Assembly (NCBI GenBank): GCA_033782935.1 | Contig: JAWQEG010000516.1 | Span: forward strand, 1-64,000 | DNA: 64,000 nucleotides | Source: Petrolisthes cinctipes | Lineage: Eukaryota > Arthropoda > Malacostraca > Decapoda > Porcellanidae | Direction: 5' to 3' | In this document: piece by piece, positions 1 to 11,513 of the stretch | Numbering within the stretch: the stretch's first letter is position 1 | Layout of the letters: the number at the start of each line of letters is the position of its first letter | Position numbers and translations under genes: made by a program | Notes under the pieces: generated by a model | What the model saw: only the letters and a program-made list of their open reading frames with translations | The model's database searches: none | What the model was told of the DNA's origin: nothing

Positions 1-1374
1 TTATTGGGTCGTCTCCAGCGCCGACTTACGCCACTTCAATGGCTCACTAACAACTCCTCGGGCATCTCCATCCCAGTAGCCAGGACTATCTATATTGCTT
101 TTATCCGTTCAGTTGTTGATTACCTCTCCCCTGCTCTGATTCAACTTCCCAGAGCTACTCTTGAAACTTTAGAAAAATTTGAGAATAGAGAAATGAGAAT
201 AATTCTCGGTTGTCCAATGTCGACCAGGATAGTGAACATGCAGTGTGAGTTGCGTCTTCCCCCGTTAGTGGAGAGAATTTATTCTAATGTTACTTGCTTC
301 ACTGTCAAGTGCCTCCATTTCCCACATCTTTCACCCCATTACTCTCAGTTAGTCAGGACTTCTCTTAGACCAAACTACCGGGTCCCTCCCATACTGCCTG
401 CTGGACGAACTCTTATAAGGTCTGTTTCCTCTATGCTCCGTAGTCTTAATATAGATATAATAGTAGCAGACGTCCCCCCAGGACCCCCTCCGTGGATGCT
501 ACCAACACCTGATGTGAGCTTCACACCTACTTCCAAGTCGGAGCTGCCTTCTCTACAGCGGCAGTTGGCTCTGGAACACATAGAAACAGTGACGTTCTCC
601 ATCACAGATCCATACTGCCTCTACACTGATGGCTCATTGCAGGTGGATGGTGCAGCAGGTTGTGCTGTTTTCTCACCTGACATGGAGTCACCTCCGGGGG
701 GCTGGGTTTGCCGTCGTCTTTGTAACCACTCTAGCTCAACATTGTGTGAACTGTATGCCATTCTGGATGCTGTTAGTCTTGTTTGTCAACATGGAGTGAA
801 TGCTGCCATTTTTTGTGACTCTAGACCTGCCCTTCATTCCCTCTCCAGTGTTCAGCCCACACACTCTACTGTTGTTCAGCAGATTTTATCGTTTTTGGCC
901 TTATTGCGTCATCGTAACTTGACTGTCAAATTTTTATGGGTGCCATCCCATGTAGGTTTACGTCACAATGGTACAGTTGACAGACTCGCAAAGGAAGCCT
1001 GCCATCTGCCTCCTCGTGGTGTTGGACGTCCTCTCTCCCTGACATGTTACCTCTCTAAAGTCCGCTCCGCCGCTCTCCTCCCTGTACGGCGACGCAGGGA
1101 TGCAGAGAGGCCCTTCAGCATCTCCATCACACATTACGAGTCTGTCTGCCGTCACAAATATTCCTACCGTCGTCGAGGCCTCATGGTTCGGAGGCACAAT
1201 GTAGTCTCTGCTCGTTTGAGGCTCGGCTACCGTACACCATGGCAGGTTGCTAGGATGCAGGGTGAGCCTCCCTTCACTGAGTGTCGCTTGTGTCGAGCGC
1301 CTCGTGCTAACACTATAGAGCACTATTGCCTGGCCTGCTCCACTGTCCGACACTTGCTGCCCCGGGGCCTCTAA
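1..1374 (+). CDS. ORF2 C-terminal part: RT thumb, RNase H, Cys/His tail (family A copy 1)
   Basis: This open frame carries the end of the reverse transcriptase and an RNase H domain of a non-LTR element; the enzyme would copy element RNA into DNA and degrade the RNA strand. RNase H acidic residues are visible in LYTDGS (about 627), CELYAI (about 746), FCDS (about 814) and the GTVDRLAKEA segment (about 970). A C-terminal Cys/His motif starts at CRLC (about 1284). The frame stays open at about 890, where the full-length copy has lost one T, so it is intact where that copy is broken. It stops at TAA 1372-1374, about 30 codons earlier than the other copy, because of a local substitution. The 5' part is cut by the window edge. 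Confidence 0.85.
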   Translation, partial: LLGRLQRRLTPLQWLTNNSSGISIPVARTIYIAFIRSVVDYLSPALIQLPRATLETLEKFENREMRIILGCPMSTRIVNMQCELRLPPLVERIYSNVTCFTVKCLHFPHLSPHYSQLVRTSLRPNYRVPPILPAGRTLIRSVSSMLRSLNIDIIVADVPPGPPPWMLPTPDVSFTPTSKSELPSLQRQLALEHIETVTFSITDPYCLYTDGSLQVDGAAGCAVFSPDMESPPGGWVCRRLCNHSSSTLCELYAILDAVSLVCQHGVNAAIFCDSRPALHSLSSVQPTHSTVVQQILSFLALLRHRNLTVKFLWVPSHVGLRHNGTVDRLAKEACHLPPRGVGRPLSLTCYLSKVRSAALLPVRRRRDAERPFSISITHYESVCRHKYSYRRRGLMVRRHNVVSARLRLGYRTPWQVARMQGEPPFTECRLCRAPRANTIEHYCLACSTVRHLLPRGL

Positions 1375-1516
1375 CTTGATGTGGTTTGTCGACACCTGCT
1401 GAACCACCAGGTTCTGGAGGAACTTCTGGTACGCCACCCTCGTTTTGGTGGATTTAAGTAGGTCATAATGTAAATATTTGTCTGTATGCTTGTGCTCCAT
1501 TCTGTTATGTTTTCGT

Positions 1517-1563
1517 GATGTGTGTGTGTGGTGTGTGTGTGTGTGTGCGTGTGTATGTGTGGT
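1517..1563 (+). repeat. GT-rich microsatellite in the family A 3' UTR
   Basis: A GT-rich tract lies in the 3' UTR of family A copy 1. Equivalent but length-variable tracts occur at about 15820-15866 and 22963-23001 in the other family A 3' ends. The GT tract is therefore part of the element, not a chance host microsatellite. Confidence 0.8.
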
Positions 1564-1663
1564 TGTAGTCATTGTATTCTCATGGGTCCCGCCTACCCGT
1601 ATGTATTGTTGCCTGCCTGTTGATTGACACTACGGCGCAATTAATTTAAAAAGAAAAGAAAAA

Positions 1664-3770
1664 AGGACAACCTGAGTAAGCTGTTAGCAGTGTTTAATGA
1701 GATTTGGACGTCTCAAACGTTGCCAAACTCATGCAACTACGCGCATGTCATACCGATACTTAAACGAGACGGTCGCCTTACGAATCCCAGTTCGTTTCAT
1801 CCTATTGCGCTGACTGACTGTCTATGTAAGGTCATGAAACGTATGGTAAATAAAAGACTGGTTTTTGTTTTAGAGTCGAAGAATGTGTTAAATGTTCAAT
1901 AGAGTGGATTTCGTCAACATCGGTCCACTCTAGACCATTTAATGCATTTGGAGCATTGTATTGCCGAGACATTTGCTCGGAAACATTTCATGATAGGTAT
2001 ATTTTTGGATATTTAAAAAGCATATGACATGACATGGCGTTACGGACTACTACAGAAACTTTACGCTTAGAGGGTAATTTGCCTATATTTATCAGTAACT
2101 TCCTTGCTGATAGGACATTTTCTGTCAGGTTGCCCTATAACGTAACATCCGACATATTTGTCCAAGAAAATGGGGTGCCCCAAGGAAGTGTACTTAGCAC
2201 GACTCTTTTCAGTATTGCTATTAATGATATTCTGTCATCAGCTTCTGTTCCCCGAAACCGTAAATACTCACTGTATGTTGACGATTGTGCATTGTTGCAC
2301 TCATCCCCCAATGTTCAGTTTTCGGCGAGGCAGATTCAATTAGCACTTGACTCTGTCCATCAGTGGGCCTCAAAGTGGGGTTTTAAGTTTTCTGTTCCTA
2401 AGTGTGTCGGCATTGTTTTCACACGTAAACGTAGAGTACATGATTTGCATATTACTTTAGATAATCAGCTGATACCTTTTCAAAATTCAGTAAGATTTCT
2501 AGGCCTACATTTTGACAGTAGGCTTAATTGGAAAAGTCATATTAATTATTTGCTTGTTTGTTGTAGAAAGAAATTAAATGTCCTTAAATATTTATCTGGT
2601 AAATCTGACAGAACATCTTTATTGATGGTGTATAAGTCCCTCATACGTTCAAAGCTTGAGTATGGCACACAGGTGTATGGGTCGGCATCTGAGGCGACAC
2701 TCAAGAGATTGGATGTATTTCAGAATGTATGTTTAAGATTATGTCTTGGAGCTCTTCGATGTACTCGTGTGGAGCGGATGGAAGTAGACGCTGATATACC
2801 TTTCCTCCGTATTCGTCGTGACCATCTATTATTATCATACGGTATTACCACCTACCAAAAACGATCGCTGGCCATCCCAGCTTGTGGGATCCTCCTGCAG
2901 TGGGAACATCTGCTGCATGGGGCCCTCAAGTCGGTGGCTGTGTGGCTTCACTTCCTCTGTCAAGCGTTAGGGTACGACCTGTCTAGTGGGGATCGACTCA
3001 TCATGTTAAATATAGCGCCCTGGGAGTCTAGTCCCACCACTGTTATTACTGACTGGCTCCCTACTGCCAAGTCCCAGTCGCCGGAGGTGGAGGTCAGACA
3101 ATTGTTCCGGAAGATCCTCATTAGAAACCTAGCGTCATTCCACTTGTACACTGATGGCTCTAAATCTTGCAAAACGACTAAAAATGAAATCTTGGGCAAT
3201 ATTATCAATAAATTCCATGTGTCTGCTAAGTCCTTCTCTCTGATCTGGGTGCCTGGTCATTGTCGAATCTTCGGTAATGAACAGGCTGACTTACTTGCAA
3301 AGTCGGCGGTAGAACTTGAGGAGATGTGGGAAGTCCCTCGGGAGATACAGTCGTGTCTCTCTTTCGGTAAGAAATCAATTAATCTTCTGCGGCAAAGTCA
3401 GTGGACCGACCTGGCTATACCGACCATCAAGACCACAATTGAAGACTGGCCTTCAGCATATCGCCAACATCGCCTCGAGGAAGTAGTACTTGCAAGATTA
3501 AGAATGAATAGCACACTTTTAACTCATATGTTGCCTTATATCAATCATAGTTTCCCACCACAATGTAACCCCTGTGATGTGGTGCCATCAATCAGTCACA
3601 TCATTTTGCACTGTAGTATGTATGTTGGGGAGCATCAGCCTCTGGCTGCCTATTGCAGGGTAAATCAAGTCCACATGAATCTGAACTCTGTCTTGGGTGA
3701 TGGGGATCCTGGTGTGACTGATAAATTGATGATTTTCTTGAAAGAGACCGGACTAGTCAGAGTGTTGTGA
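1664..3770 (+). pseudogene. Family B ORF2 fragment: RT and deleted RNase H
   Basis: Broken pol of family B. RT sequence begins at about 1668 and runs to an in-frame TAG after 1899; a further stop (LDI then TAA, about 2014) and a small deletion near 2065 break it again. From about 2070 it is open to 3770. The RT catalytic box SLYVDDCA (about 2269) is intact. The RNase H domain starts with HLYTDGSK (about 3140), but the next about 70 residues present in the 4622-10278 copy, including the glutamate and second aspartate region, are missing. It resumes at NEILGN and ends the domain with GNEQADLLAKSA (about 3277). It also lacks the GC-rich repeat linker found in the other copy. It cannot encode an active enzyme. 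Confidence 0.85.
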
Positions 3771-3790
3771 CTTAGATTTTATTATAATTT
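1664..3790 (+). mobile_element. Non-LTR retrotransposon family B, copy 1 (3' half)
   Basis: This is the 3' half of a second non-LTR family, clearly related to the copy at 4622-10278 by its RT and RNase H reading frames. It starts in mid-RT directly after the family A poly-A end, which fits an insertion of family A into this copy. It ends shortly after the ORF2 stop at 3770. The exact 3' boundary is uncertain because its 3' UTR differs from the other copy. Confidence 0.75.
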
Positions 3791-4621
3791 ATGCGTGGGA
3801 TGGGTATTGGGGTTTTTATACATATTTATACATATATGTATTGTCAACTGCCTTAATCAACAAATAAATCACCACCAAGCACCACAGTCCTCTGCCAAGT
3901 GGCGTCCCTCCTGCCAACTAATGACACTTTCACTCATATACAGATCAACTCCAACCTTTCATCGCATTCCCAATATGAATCTTCCACTCCGTTCCTTCAC
4001 CTCAATCCAGTGCACTTTCATACTCAACGTCTCATCCCCATACGCTCCATATGAACAAACTACCACAAGATGTTCGTTTTCACACTCACCATTGCATCCA
4101 CATCCACACCATATTGCTCACGTCAACATATTTCACCATATAGATCAACATGTCAATATATCTCACCATGTCACTTTATTGACTACACTGTTAATTCAAT
4201 AAAAAAAAAAAAAAATTGTATATATATAAACTATGTACAATGTATATAACTATCAGGACAAACATTAAATGTATTTTATATATATATATATATTTATTTG
4301 TGTATATTAGATTTATCTTTTATATACATTTATTTTTATATATGAGATTAGATTACTATATACTGTAAATTTTTATATTGTTTTGCCTTTGAATTAGCAT
4401 AATGATGAAGGATTACAAATGACGTATGCGAGGAGGTGCTTTTCCTGAGGCAATTCTCGCATACTGATGTGTCCTTCATTGTTCACATGAGCCAGCATCT
4501 ATGACTGGAGCAAACTACTGGGTTGGCTTATTTGTTTACATTTATGTCATCCCCATCAGGGGTGATGGCTTTTTAACGTAAAAAAAATAAAAAATAAAAT
4601 AAAATAAGTCTTAAAAAATGT
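3791..4621. other. Non-coding stretch, CT-rich then AT-rich, with an A tract and a hairpin
   Basis: No gene is visible. About 3850-4200 is C/T/A-rich low-complexity DNA that ends in a 16-base A run (about 4200-4216), which could be the poly-A end of a short retroposed sequence. AT dinucleotide tracts follow. At about 4425-4465 two 9-base arms (GTATGCGAG and CTCGCATAC) can form a stem. A short A-rich end at about 4580-4605 may be the 3' tail of another retroposon. Confidence 0.5.
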
Positions 4622-5074
4622 TCAGTCCAGATCTCGTCATCTCGTAGCACAGCAACAACAGAATACAGACCCGCAGTACTCGCTGCCTCAGGGGAAACTC
4701 TGTGGTAGGGAGGCCCAGTAGTTGGTGCGTCATTTGGACGCCTCTTTCTCTTAATCTACTCTTTCTTCCATATTTTCCGTGCGACCTCCTGGGCCTACGG
4801 TTGTCTCTTGGCTGAGCAACGGTATTCGCTTGAAAGGTGGGTTCTGACTACACCACCCCTCGCATTAGGCAGGTTCGGTGGTGGGGAAGTTCCTTCCGCA
4901 TAAACTCTGATCCCCTAACTGGTACTGGAGAATGCCGCCAGGCTACCACTAGAGGGGGGGGGGGGGGAGTAAAGGCAACTTTTATTTCCCTAAATTATTG
5001 TCCTGTTTTGGGGGTTGATACAATAGTAAAGGTAATTAAGTGAGTGTGATAGGAGAGGGGTCGGATGTAGTCCG

Positions 5075-6430
5075 ATGCCCCGGATAGATGATCCCCCGAC
5101 TAGTCTCCATCCTCCTCAAGGAGGGAGGTTAACGACCAAGGACCAAACTAGAACAATGGCTGACAATAATGGAACTCCTAAGGCAGACAGACAACGACAA
5201 CTTGATATTAAAATTCCTCCAATGAATACTCGATACGTAAATATTAGATGTGTAGACGAGGGTCCAAAAAGGTCCTTGATGGTCAAGCAGGTGGCAGTCT
5301 TGATTGTGCTAAGAAGTTACCTGATGGTAGTCTTCTGGTGAAAGTACTGAAGGCATCCCAGGTTAAGGATCTCCTTAAACTGGCGCAGATTCATGACCTG
5401 AAGGTGAAAACCACTATTCCAGTGGGGCCAAGTACCTGTAAGGGCGTCATTTTCCATAGGGATTTGGCCGCTCTGAATGAGGCAGACATTTTGGAGGGAA
5501 TGAAGGACCAAGGCGTTGATGATGTTCAAAGTATGACCAGGATGAGAGAGAGAAATTTGGCTTATGTTTTTTTACTTTTGCTTCAGCCCAGATTCCGGAC
5601 ACAGTTAAGATTGGTTACGAAATAGTTCATGTAAGACCATACGTTTAGAAACCGATGCGTTGTTTCCGTTGTCAGAAATTCGGACACACAGCATTGAGGT
5701 GCTGCAATAAAGATTCATTCACTTGTGGTAAATGTGCAGATAGTCACGAGACAGAATTGTGTACAGAGACAGTCTTCAGGTGTGCTAATTGTGGTGGCCC
5801 CCACCAGGCAAGTGCAGGTGACTGCAGGAGCCTTAAAGTGGAGACTGAGGCAATGGCATACATGAGGGCTCATGATGTCAGTTATGGTGAGTCAAAGAGG
5901 AAGGTGGAGGGGGTTAACCAAACTCCCACAGTTTCCTATGCTGCAGCAATAACTGGCACCACTGCTCCTGCTAATGCAACTGATGTCAACGTGACTATCC
6001 AGGCTAAGGATAAAGAAATTAAAGAATTAAAAGATCAAGTAAGCAAACTAATGCTTCAAGTAGAAAATTTGGCTTAGAAATTAGAAGAAATATTTGAATC
6101 AACCCTACAAAAGAAGCACCACAAGGCTGATGATACCGTATCTGCTTCAAGATCTTATGTTCTCGCTCAGGTGACTCCCATGAAGCCTACATCCGGGAGT
6201 CGTCCGGCTCGAGGACTGGCTCTGTTTCTCATGGAGAGGAACAGGCGATGGAGGCTACCGTCGCGAAACCAGCCTGCGGGAGGTCCCCGGGAAGTGCAGG
6301 GGAGGAAGAGGGTCTTCCCTTCCAGCACAAAAAGGTTCGGCCAGACGAACAAGGCCCCAAGAAACCACATAAACAGCGATAATCTTCGCGCTAACCATAC
6401 TCCAATGGAACTGTCGAAGTCTTAGAGATA
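5075..6430 (+). pseudogene. Family B ORF1: gag-like nucleic-acid-binding protein
   Basis: ORF1 of the element would coat its RNA. It is broken by at least two frameshifts (about 5260 and 5580) and an in-frame TAG at 6076-6078. The conserved part is a run of CCHC knuckles: CFRCQKFGHTALRC (from about 5661), CGKCADSHETELC (from about 5724) and CANCGGPHQASAGDC (about 5782). Before them lies a folded segment seen in pieces at 5075-5340 and 5250-5600. After them a charged, probably coiled-coil segment (about 6000-6070) and a basic tail follow. ORF2 begins in another frame near 6373, so the two overlapped at their ends. Confidence 0.8.
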
Positions 6431-9400
6431 GATTAAATGAACTCAAACTTTTGGCTTGTTCTTACGCTGCCGATATTATTGCCCTTCAGGAAACTCATCT
6501 GAACGACCAAGTCGAAGACGAGGTTCTTCAGCTTCGGAACTGCATGTTAATTAGGAGGGACCGTGGGGGGAGGGGTGGAGGTGGAGTGACAATCTACATC
6601 TGCCATAACCTCCCTTTCACTGATGTGCCCTGTAATTTTCCTCTGGAAAGTGTCGCTTGCAGAGTAAAATTCGGTGGCATCTATCTGACTATCTGTTCTG
6701 TCTACTGTCCTCCTGACACAGTAACTTATGATGATGTTTTTGATCTACAGGACAGTCTGCCCTGTAGAAAATTAATTGTATTAGATTTTAATGCTCATCA
6801 TACGTTATGGGGTTCCCTGCAGGATGACAGAAAGGGGGAACAGGTGGCTAGGCTAATCAGTGATTCCTAGTTGGTTCTTCTTAACGACGGTAGTCCGACG
6901 AGAATTGATGATAATACTGGTAATTTTAGCGTCCTTGACCTATCTCTGGTCTCCCCATCAATTGCAGCCACTTGCCAGTGGCTACCCGTTGATGACTCAT
7001 TGGGAAGCGACCATTTTCCTATTTTGATTATATTTAAAAGCGACACTATTAAAGAGCCTTCAGTACCTAAATTTAACGTAAAAAACGCAGACTAGGTGTC
7101 CTTCACAAAGGGTGTCAGTATTGAAATTGTTCGAGAAACCATTGATCATAAAGTAAATAATATTTAAGATAATATCCTCAAAGCCGCAACGGCAACAATT
7201 CCTAAGACTTCGATAGATAGCGCAAAGCATAGAGTTCCATGGTGGACGCCAGATTGACGCAGGGTACTGTGAGAGAGGAATAGAGCCTACAGGCTTATCA
7301 AAAATCACATTGGTGATGAGAACTTTCGCAAGGATAAACTTGCGAGAGCTAGGGCTCGTCGAACCATCAGACAAGCCAAAGGAGACTCCTGGCGATGCTT
7401 TGTCTCTAATATTAACATTGAAACATCAATTTCCCAAGTCTGGTCCACTGTAAGAAAATTAAATAAGAAAAAAATCTCCAATAAAATGACCAACATCTCT
7501 TTTAATAACATCAACTATGACGAACCTAGAGACATTGCTAACGCCCTCGCCAGGCAGTTCTCTTTTGTTAGCAGTTCTGAAAATTACCATCCAGCTTTCC
7601 TGCCCATCAAGGAAGCATCAGAGCTGCAGCATATTAACTTTGCCACAGGAGATGAATTAGATTACAACAGTGAACTAACAATGCAAGAGCTTGACCAAGC
7701 CCTAGGAGCCAGTAGTGGGACATCCCCAGGACCCGATGAGATTCGGTATGAGATGATAAAGCATCTTGATTATGATTCCATGATCAAGATGTTGCAGGTG
7801 TTTAACGAGATTTGGAGTGGTCACACCTTTCCAAACTCGTGGCACTTTGCACATGTCATTCCCATACCGAAAGGAGGGGGGACCCAGATCGACTTCATCG
7901 TATCGGTCTATTGCGCTCACAAGTTGCTTATGCAAGGTAATGGAACGAATTGTTAATCGTAGGTTATTGCATTTTTTAAATTCCAGGAATTTGCTGGTTG
8001 ACGAGCAGTGTGGTTTCCGAAAAGGTCGCCAGACGCTCGATCGGCTAATAAACCTGGAAATTCAAATTCAAGAGGCATTTGCCAAAAAACAATTTTTGAT
8101 TGCAGTATTTTTAGACATTGAAAAAGCCTACGACATGACTTGGCAACATGGCCTCCTCAGGAAACTATATGCGATGGGATTACGCGGTAACCTGCCCTTT
8201 TTTGTTAAGAATTTCATTTCTGACAGAACTTTCTCTGTCAAGCTTTTTTCGGACACAGTCACTTTCTCGGACATATTTGTCCAGGCAAACAGGATCCTTT
8301 AGGGGAGTGTTCTGTCTCCGACCTTATTTCTATGTATGATCAATTACATTCTACCAGCTCCTCCTCGAAATCTTAAATACTCACTGTACTTTGATAACTG
8401 TGCGATATGGCACTCCAGCTGTAGTGTAGAGTTTTTGGAAACTCGGATCCAATTGGCACTGGATTTGATTCACAATTGGGGCCTCCAGTGGGGTTTTAAG
8501 TTTTCAATTAGAAAGAGTGTAGGGGTGATTTTCACTCATAGGAAGAAGCCAGACGTCCGGCTGACTATGGGTGACAACCCCCTACCTATATTATATTCAA
8601 ATAAATTTCTTGTACTGCATTTTGACAGTTGAATGACATGGCGATCTAGATCTAGAGTAGATTATGGGTCAATAGTGTATGGTTCGGCATCTGAGTCTGT
8701 CTTGAAAGGTTTGGATGTTGTACACAATGCGTGTTTGCGTGTGTGTCTTTGAGCCCTATGTTGCACTCGAATCGAGCGTCTAGAGGTGGAGTCACAAGTA
8801 CCTCCCCTCCGTCTAAGACGAGATCAACAACTTCTAATATATTGTGCTAAAAAATCCAGGGTGCCGAGTCATCTTCCCGGGAATGCCTTTCTACGGCAAC
8901 TGCACCCGGGGGGCCATGGCGCTAGGCCCCTGGCAGAGGGACCAAGTCATCCGTCCGGGAACCCGTGCACCCCAGGGGGCACTGGCGTGAGGCCAATGGG
9001 GACCAGGCCCCAAGTTCAGGTACCCGTGGAGCCTAGTCATCCTCCCGGTAATGTCTTGGTGATGCATTTGCAGCCGGGGGGCCATGGCGATAGGCCCCTG
9101 GATGGGCCGAGTTATCCGCCTGGGTGTCGCATGGTTCTGGAGGGCACTGGCGTGAGGTCCCTCAGAGCAAGACTCCACGACCTCGTAGAGTGTGTCGGTA
9201 TAGAATTATCAACAATCGATTCCCTGGTTTTAGTAAACATTGCACCCTGGGTAACACCCCCCTTCACTATTGTGGATTCCTGGCTGCCAGGGGTTAAATC
9301 CCGGGTGCCGGAGGTGGAGGTACACCAGAGGTTTCATGAGATAATTGTTAAACATCTTTCATATTTCCATCTGTATACCGACGGCTCCAAGACGGATGAA

Positions 9401-10190
9401 TGTGTGGGTGCAAGTGTGTGGTCGACTGAATGCCAGTTAAGATTCAGACTGCCGAATCATACATTGATTTTTCTTGCAGAACTTTTTGCTATTAATAAAG
9501 CTTTGGATTTTGCCCTATCGACGACCCACGGTAGTATAGTTATCTTTACTGATTCATTATGTTCACTTAAAGCTATTAAATCCTTAAATAAAACTAACAA
9601 CGAAATACAGGGTAATATCATGAGTAAGCTGTTTTGTGCCAATAAATCAATCAAGCTAATATGGGTACCTTCACATTATGGTATCTATGGCAATGAACAG
9701 GCTGATATACTAGCCGGGTCAACTGTTGATCTGGACCTGAGCATAGTCCGTACGGATCTCAGGTGTTTTGTTTCCCTCATTAAGTATCGAATTCATCTCC
9801 TGTGGCAAAGGCAGTGGACCAGATTAGACATCAGAAATAAAGTCAAAGAAGTAATGGAACCCTGGGCTACGTCATCATGACGTAGCCGCAGGGACGAGGT
9901 GGTGTTGGCTCGTCTTCGGGTCAACGCCACCAAAATAACTCACTTAAAGCCATAAATGAACAGAAGTTTTCCCCCTCAGTGCCCCTCGTGCAATACAATA
10001 ATGTCCATAAGTCATTTACTAATTTTTTGTAATAAATTTGACAGTCAAAGATGTAAAATTAAACAATACTTCCAACTTAAAAACACGGCTTCCACCATCT
10101 AAAATATTCCATCAGATGACAAGAATATTATAAACAAACTAATGAGTTTTCTGAGGGAGACAAAACTTTATGACCTTATACAGATTGATA
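6373..10190 (+). pseudogene. Family B ORF2: APE endonuclease, RT, RNase H (degenerate)
   Basis: The frame opens after a stop at 6370-6372 and shows endonuclease motifs ILQWNCRSL (about 6397), ALQETHL (about 6481), LDFNAHH (about 6781) and GSDHFP (about 7003). Stops and frameshifts follow at 6868, 7093 and around 7160-7260. RT is readable from 7486 with FRKGRQTLD (about 8015), FLDIEKAYDM (about 8108) and a damaged catalytic box SLYFDNC (about 8380), where the second Asp of YxDD is Asn. A deletion of about 130 bp lies near 8633. From 8786 the frame is open through a GC-rich repeat insertion into RNase H (LYTDGSKT 9373, AELFAI 9478, FTDS 9546, NEQADILAG 9694). The C-terminal Cys/His tail is interrupted at about 9880-10020. 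Confidence 0.8.
8868..9178 (+). repeat. GC-rich in-frame duplication between RT and RNase H
   Basis: Two tandem units of about 150 bp, each made of two related sub-units, start at AGTCAT/AGTTAT boundaries near 8868, 8946, 9033 and 9109. Sub-units one and three share GGGGGCCATGGCG; two and four share GGGCACTGGCGTGAGG. The reading frame stays open throughout and is rich in Pro, Gly and His. The homologous place in family B copy 1 (about 2870-2950) has only one simple unit. Much higher GC than the flanks. Confidence 0.75.
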
Positions 10191-10278
10191 TAATTAAATG
10201 GAATTATTGGTTTAGTGACCTTTGGCTATATGCCACTGGTTAATAGCCAATAAATCCAACAAGTGAGTGAGTGAGTCT

Positions 10279-11512
10279 TGCTTGCTCTCGGCTGGTGTCT
10301 CTTCCCTCCTGGTAGCGGTGGTGTTATAAACAGACTTCACCTTACTTACATCGATGTGGTAATACCAATTGTCAGTTTTCAGAAGGCAGAGTCTTGGAAG
10401 ATATACTAACTAACTTGTTCTTTCATTACTGGGATAATTTATATGTAATTGTAATCTTGGAAGATGTATTCACTAACTTGTTCTTTCATAATGGGATTAT
10501 TTCTATTTATTTGTAAATTATTGTATTATTTTTATGTCAATGTAAATTTTTGTGTTTCATTTAATTTGTTGTATTGTAAGCTAATTGTTAAGTATATGAT
10601 TATTGAATTCAATGACTTGGCTTTTCATATCCTTTATTTTTAGTGATGCGTTAACCTGCTAAAAACCCTAGACATCAGTAGTGGTCATTACACAGTCCAT
10701 ATCACGCCTCCTTCCATTCCTTCCCACAACACACTCTTCCCTCCATTCCCACACTCTTCCACTCCCTATCCTTTCATATGAGTTTCAGACACCCTACACA
10801 CACCTATTTAACTCTTTCAAGCACACTCCACAATCTCTCTCCTTTTCACCTCATTCACCATTCCATTCACATTAATCGCTACTACTCTCAAACATTCTTT
10901 CCCTTTCCTGTCCCCCACAGGGCAGACTGGAGACCCCTCCCCGCCACTGGCCCATTGGAGGGCCACTGTTGGCTGGCAAGGCCAACGCAGCGCTCGGTGC
11001 TCACCCCCTGAGGGACAAGGGTCATCAACATTGTCAAGCTTTTTTTTTTTAAGTACCTAATAATAATAAAAGACAGAAAAAGGAAAACAAATTGCACACT
11101 ATACACTTAAAAAAATAATTATAATTATAATTTAAAAACAATTTCGTCACTAATAATATTAAAAGGGAAGTTAAAATCTATATGTGGGGGAACCTATTGT
11201 GCCCCCACACCGCCTCCCCCTTCAGCTTCACCTTCAGCTTCTATAAAGTAAAATACTGATAAAAACAGGGAGGTGTCCCCCGAGGTCACCACGTGGAGGC
11301 GGGGTGAGACTTACCTACCCCTCCTGTGGAGGGGTAGGTCACCGAGATTCTTTATAAAAGAACTTCCCAATTCTTAATGGTAGCCAGTGTGCAGTGGCTG
11401 CACCTTATACCACATTGGTTACGATACTGCCACTGTGTAAAACTAACAATGACTCCACTAAAGGTTCATATAACCTACGAGTTGGACCCCTTGTCTGTCA
11501 GAGGTCTTGTAC
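10279..11512. other. Non-coding stretch with CT-rich block and a perfect hairpin
   Basis: No gene seen. Two copies of a roughly 55-bp AT-rich motif around TCTTGGAAGAT lie at about 10394-10500. A CT-rich block at 10690-10910 is followed by a GC-rich segment and a T run at 11040-11050. At 11160-11345 there is GC-rich unique sequence containing a perfect inverted repeat. Confidence 0.4.
11313..11339. repeat. Perfect 12-bp palindromic hairpin
   Basis: ACCTACCCCTCC (11313-11324), a TGT loop and the exact complement GGAGGGGTAGGT (11328-11339). The hairpin is GC-rich in an AT-rich setting. Its function is unknown; it may be part of an old MITE or SINE. Confidence 0.85.
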
Positions 11513-11513
11513 T

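Larger units (their letters stand above)
1..1663 (+). mobile_element. Non-LTR retrotransposon family A, copy 1 (3' part)
   Basis: This is the 3' end of an APE-type non-LTR retrotransposon that enters the window from the left. Position 1 corresponds to about 21495 in the full-length copy at 17504-23111, and the two stay nearly identical through the 3' UTR. The tail is a GT-rich stretch (about 1517-1563) followed by an A-rich end at about 1642-1663. It abuts family B coding sequence at 1664, so family A probably inserted into a family B copy whose left part lies outside the window. The target duplication cannot be checked here. Confidence 0.9.
4622..10278 (+). mobile_element. Non-LTR retrotransposon family B, copy 2 (near full length, degenerate)
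   Basis: This 5.6-kb element has a gag-like ORF1 with CCHC knuckles, then an ORF2 with APE endonuclease, RT and RNase H. The proposed 5' end is at TTCAGTCC (4621-4628), a CAGT-type start like that of family A. The 3' end is near an AATAAA-containing tail at 10247 and short GTGA repeats (about 10263-10276). Boundaries are inferred and I found no target duplication. The domain set (APE, RT, RNase H, three-knuckle gag) fits the I/Jockey-type group; the exact clade is not settled. Confidence 0.75.

Noticed and set aside
3795..4202. A 135-codon protein after family B copy 1
   Set aside because: Low-complexity C/T/A composition, no motifs; it ends in an A run.
10681..10875. A Ser/His/Pro-rich small protein
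   Set aside because: The block is CT-rich low-complexity DNA with open frames in more than one phase.
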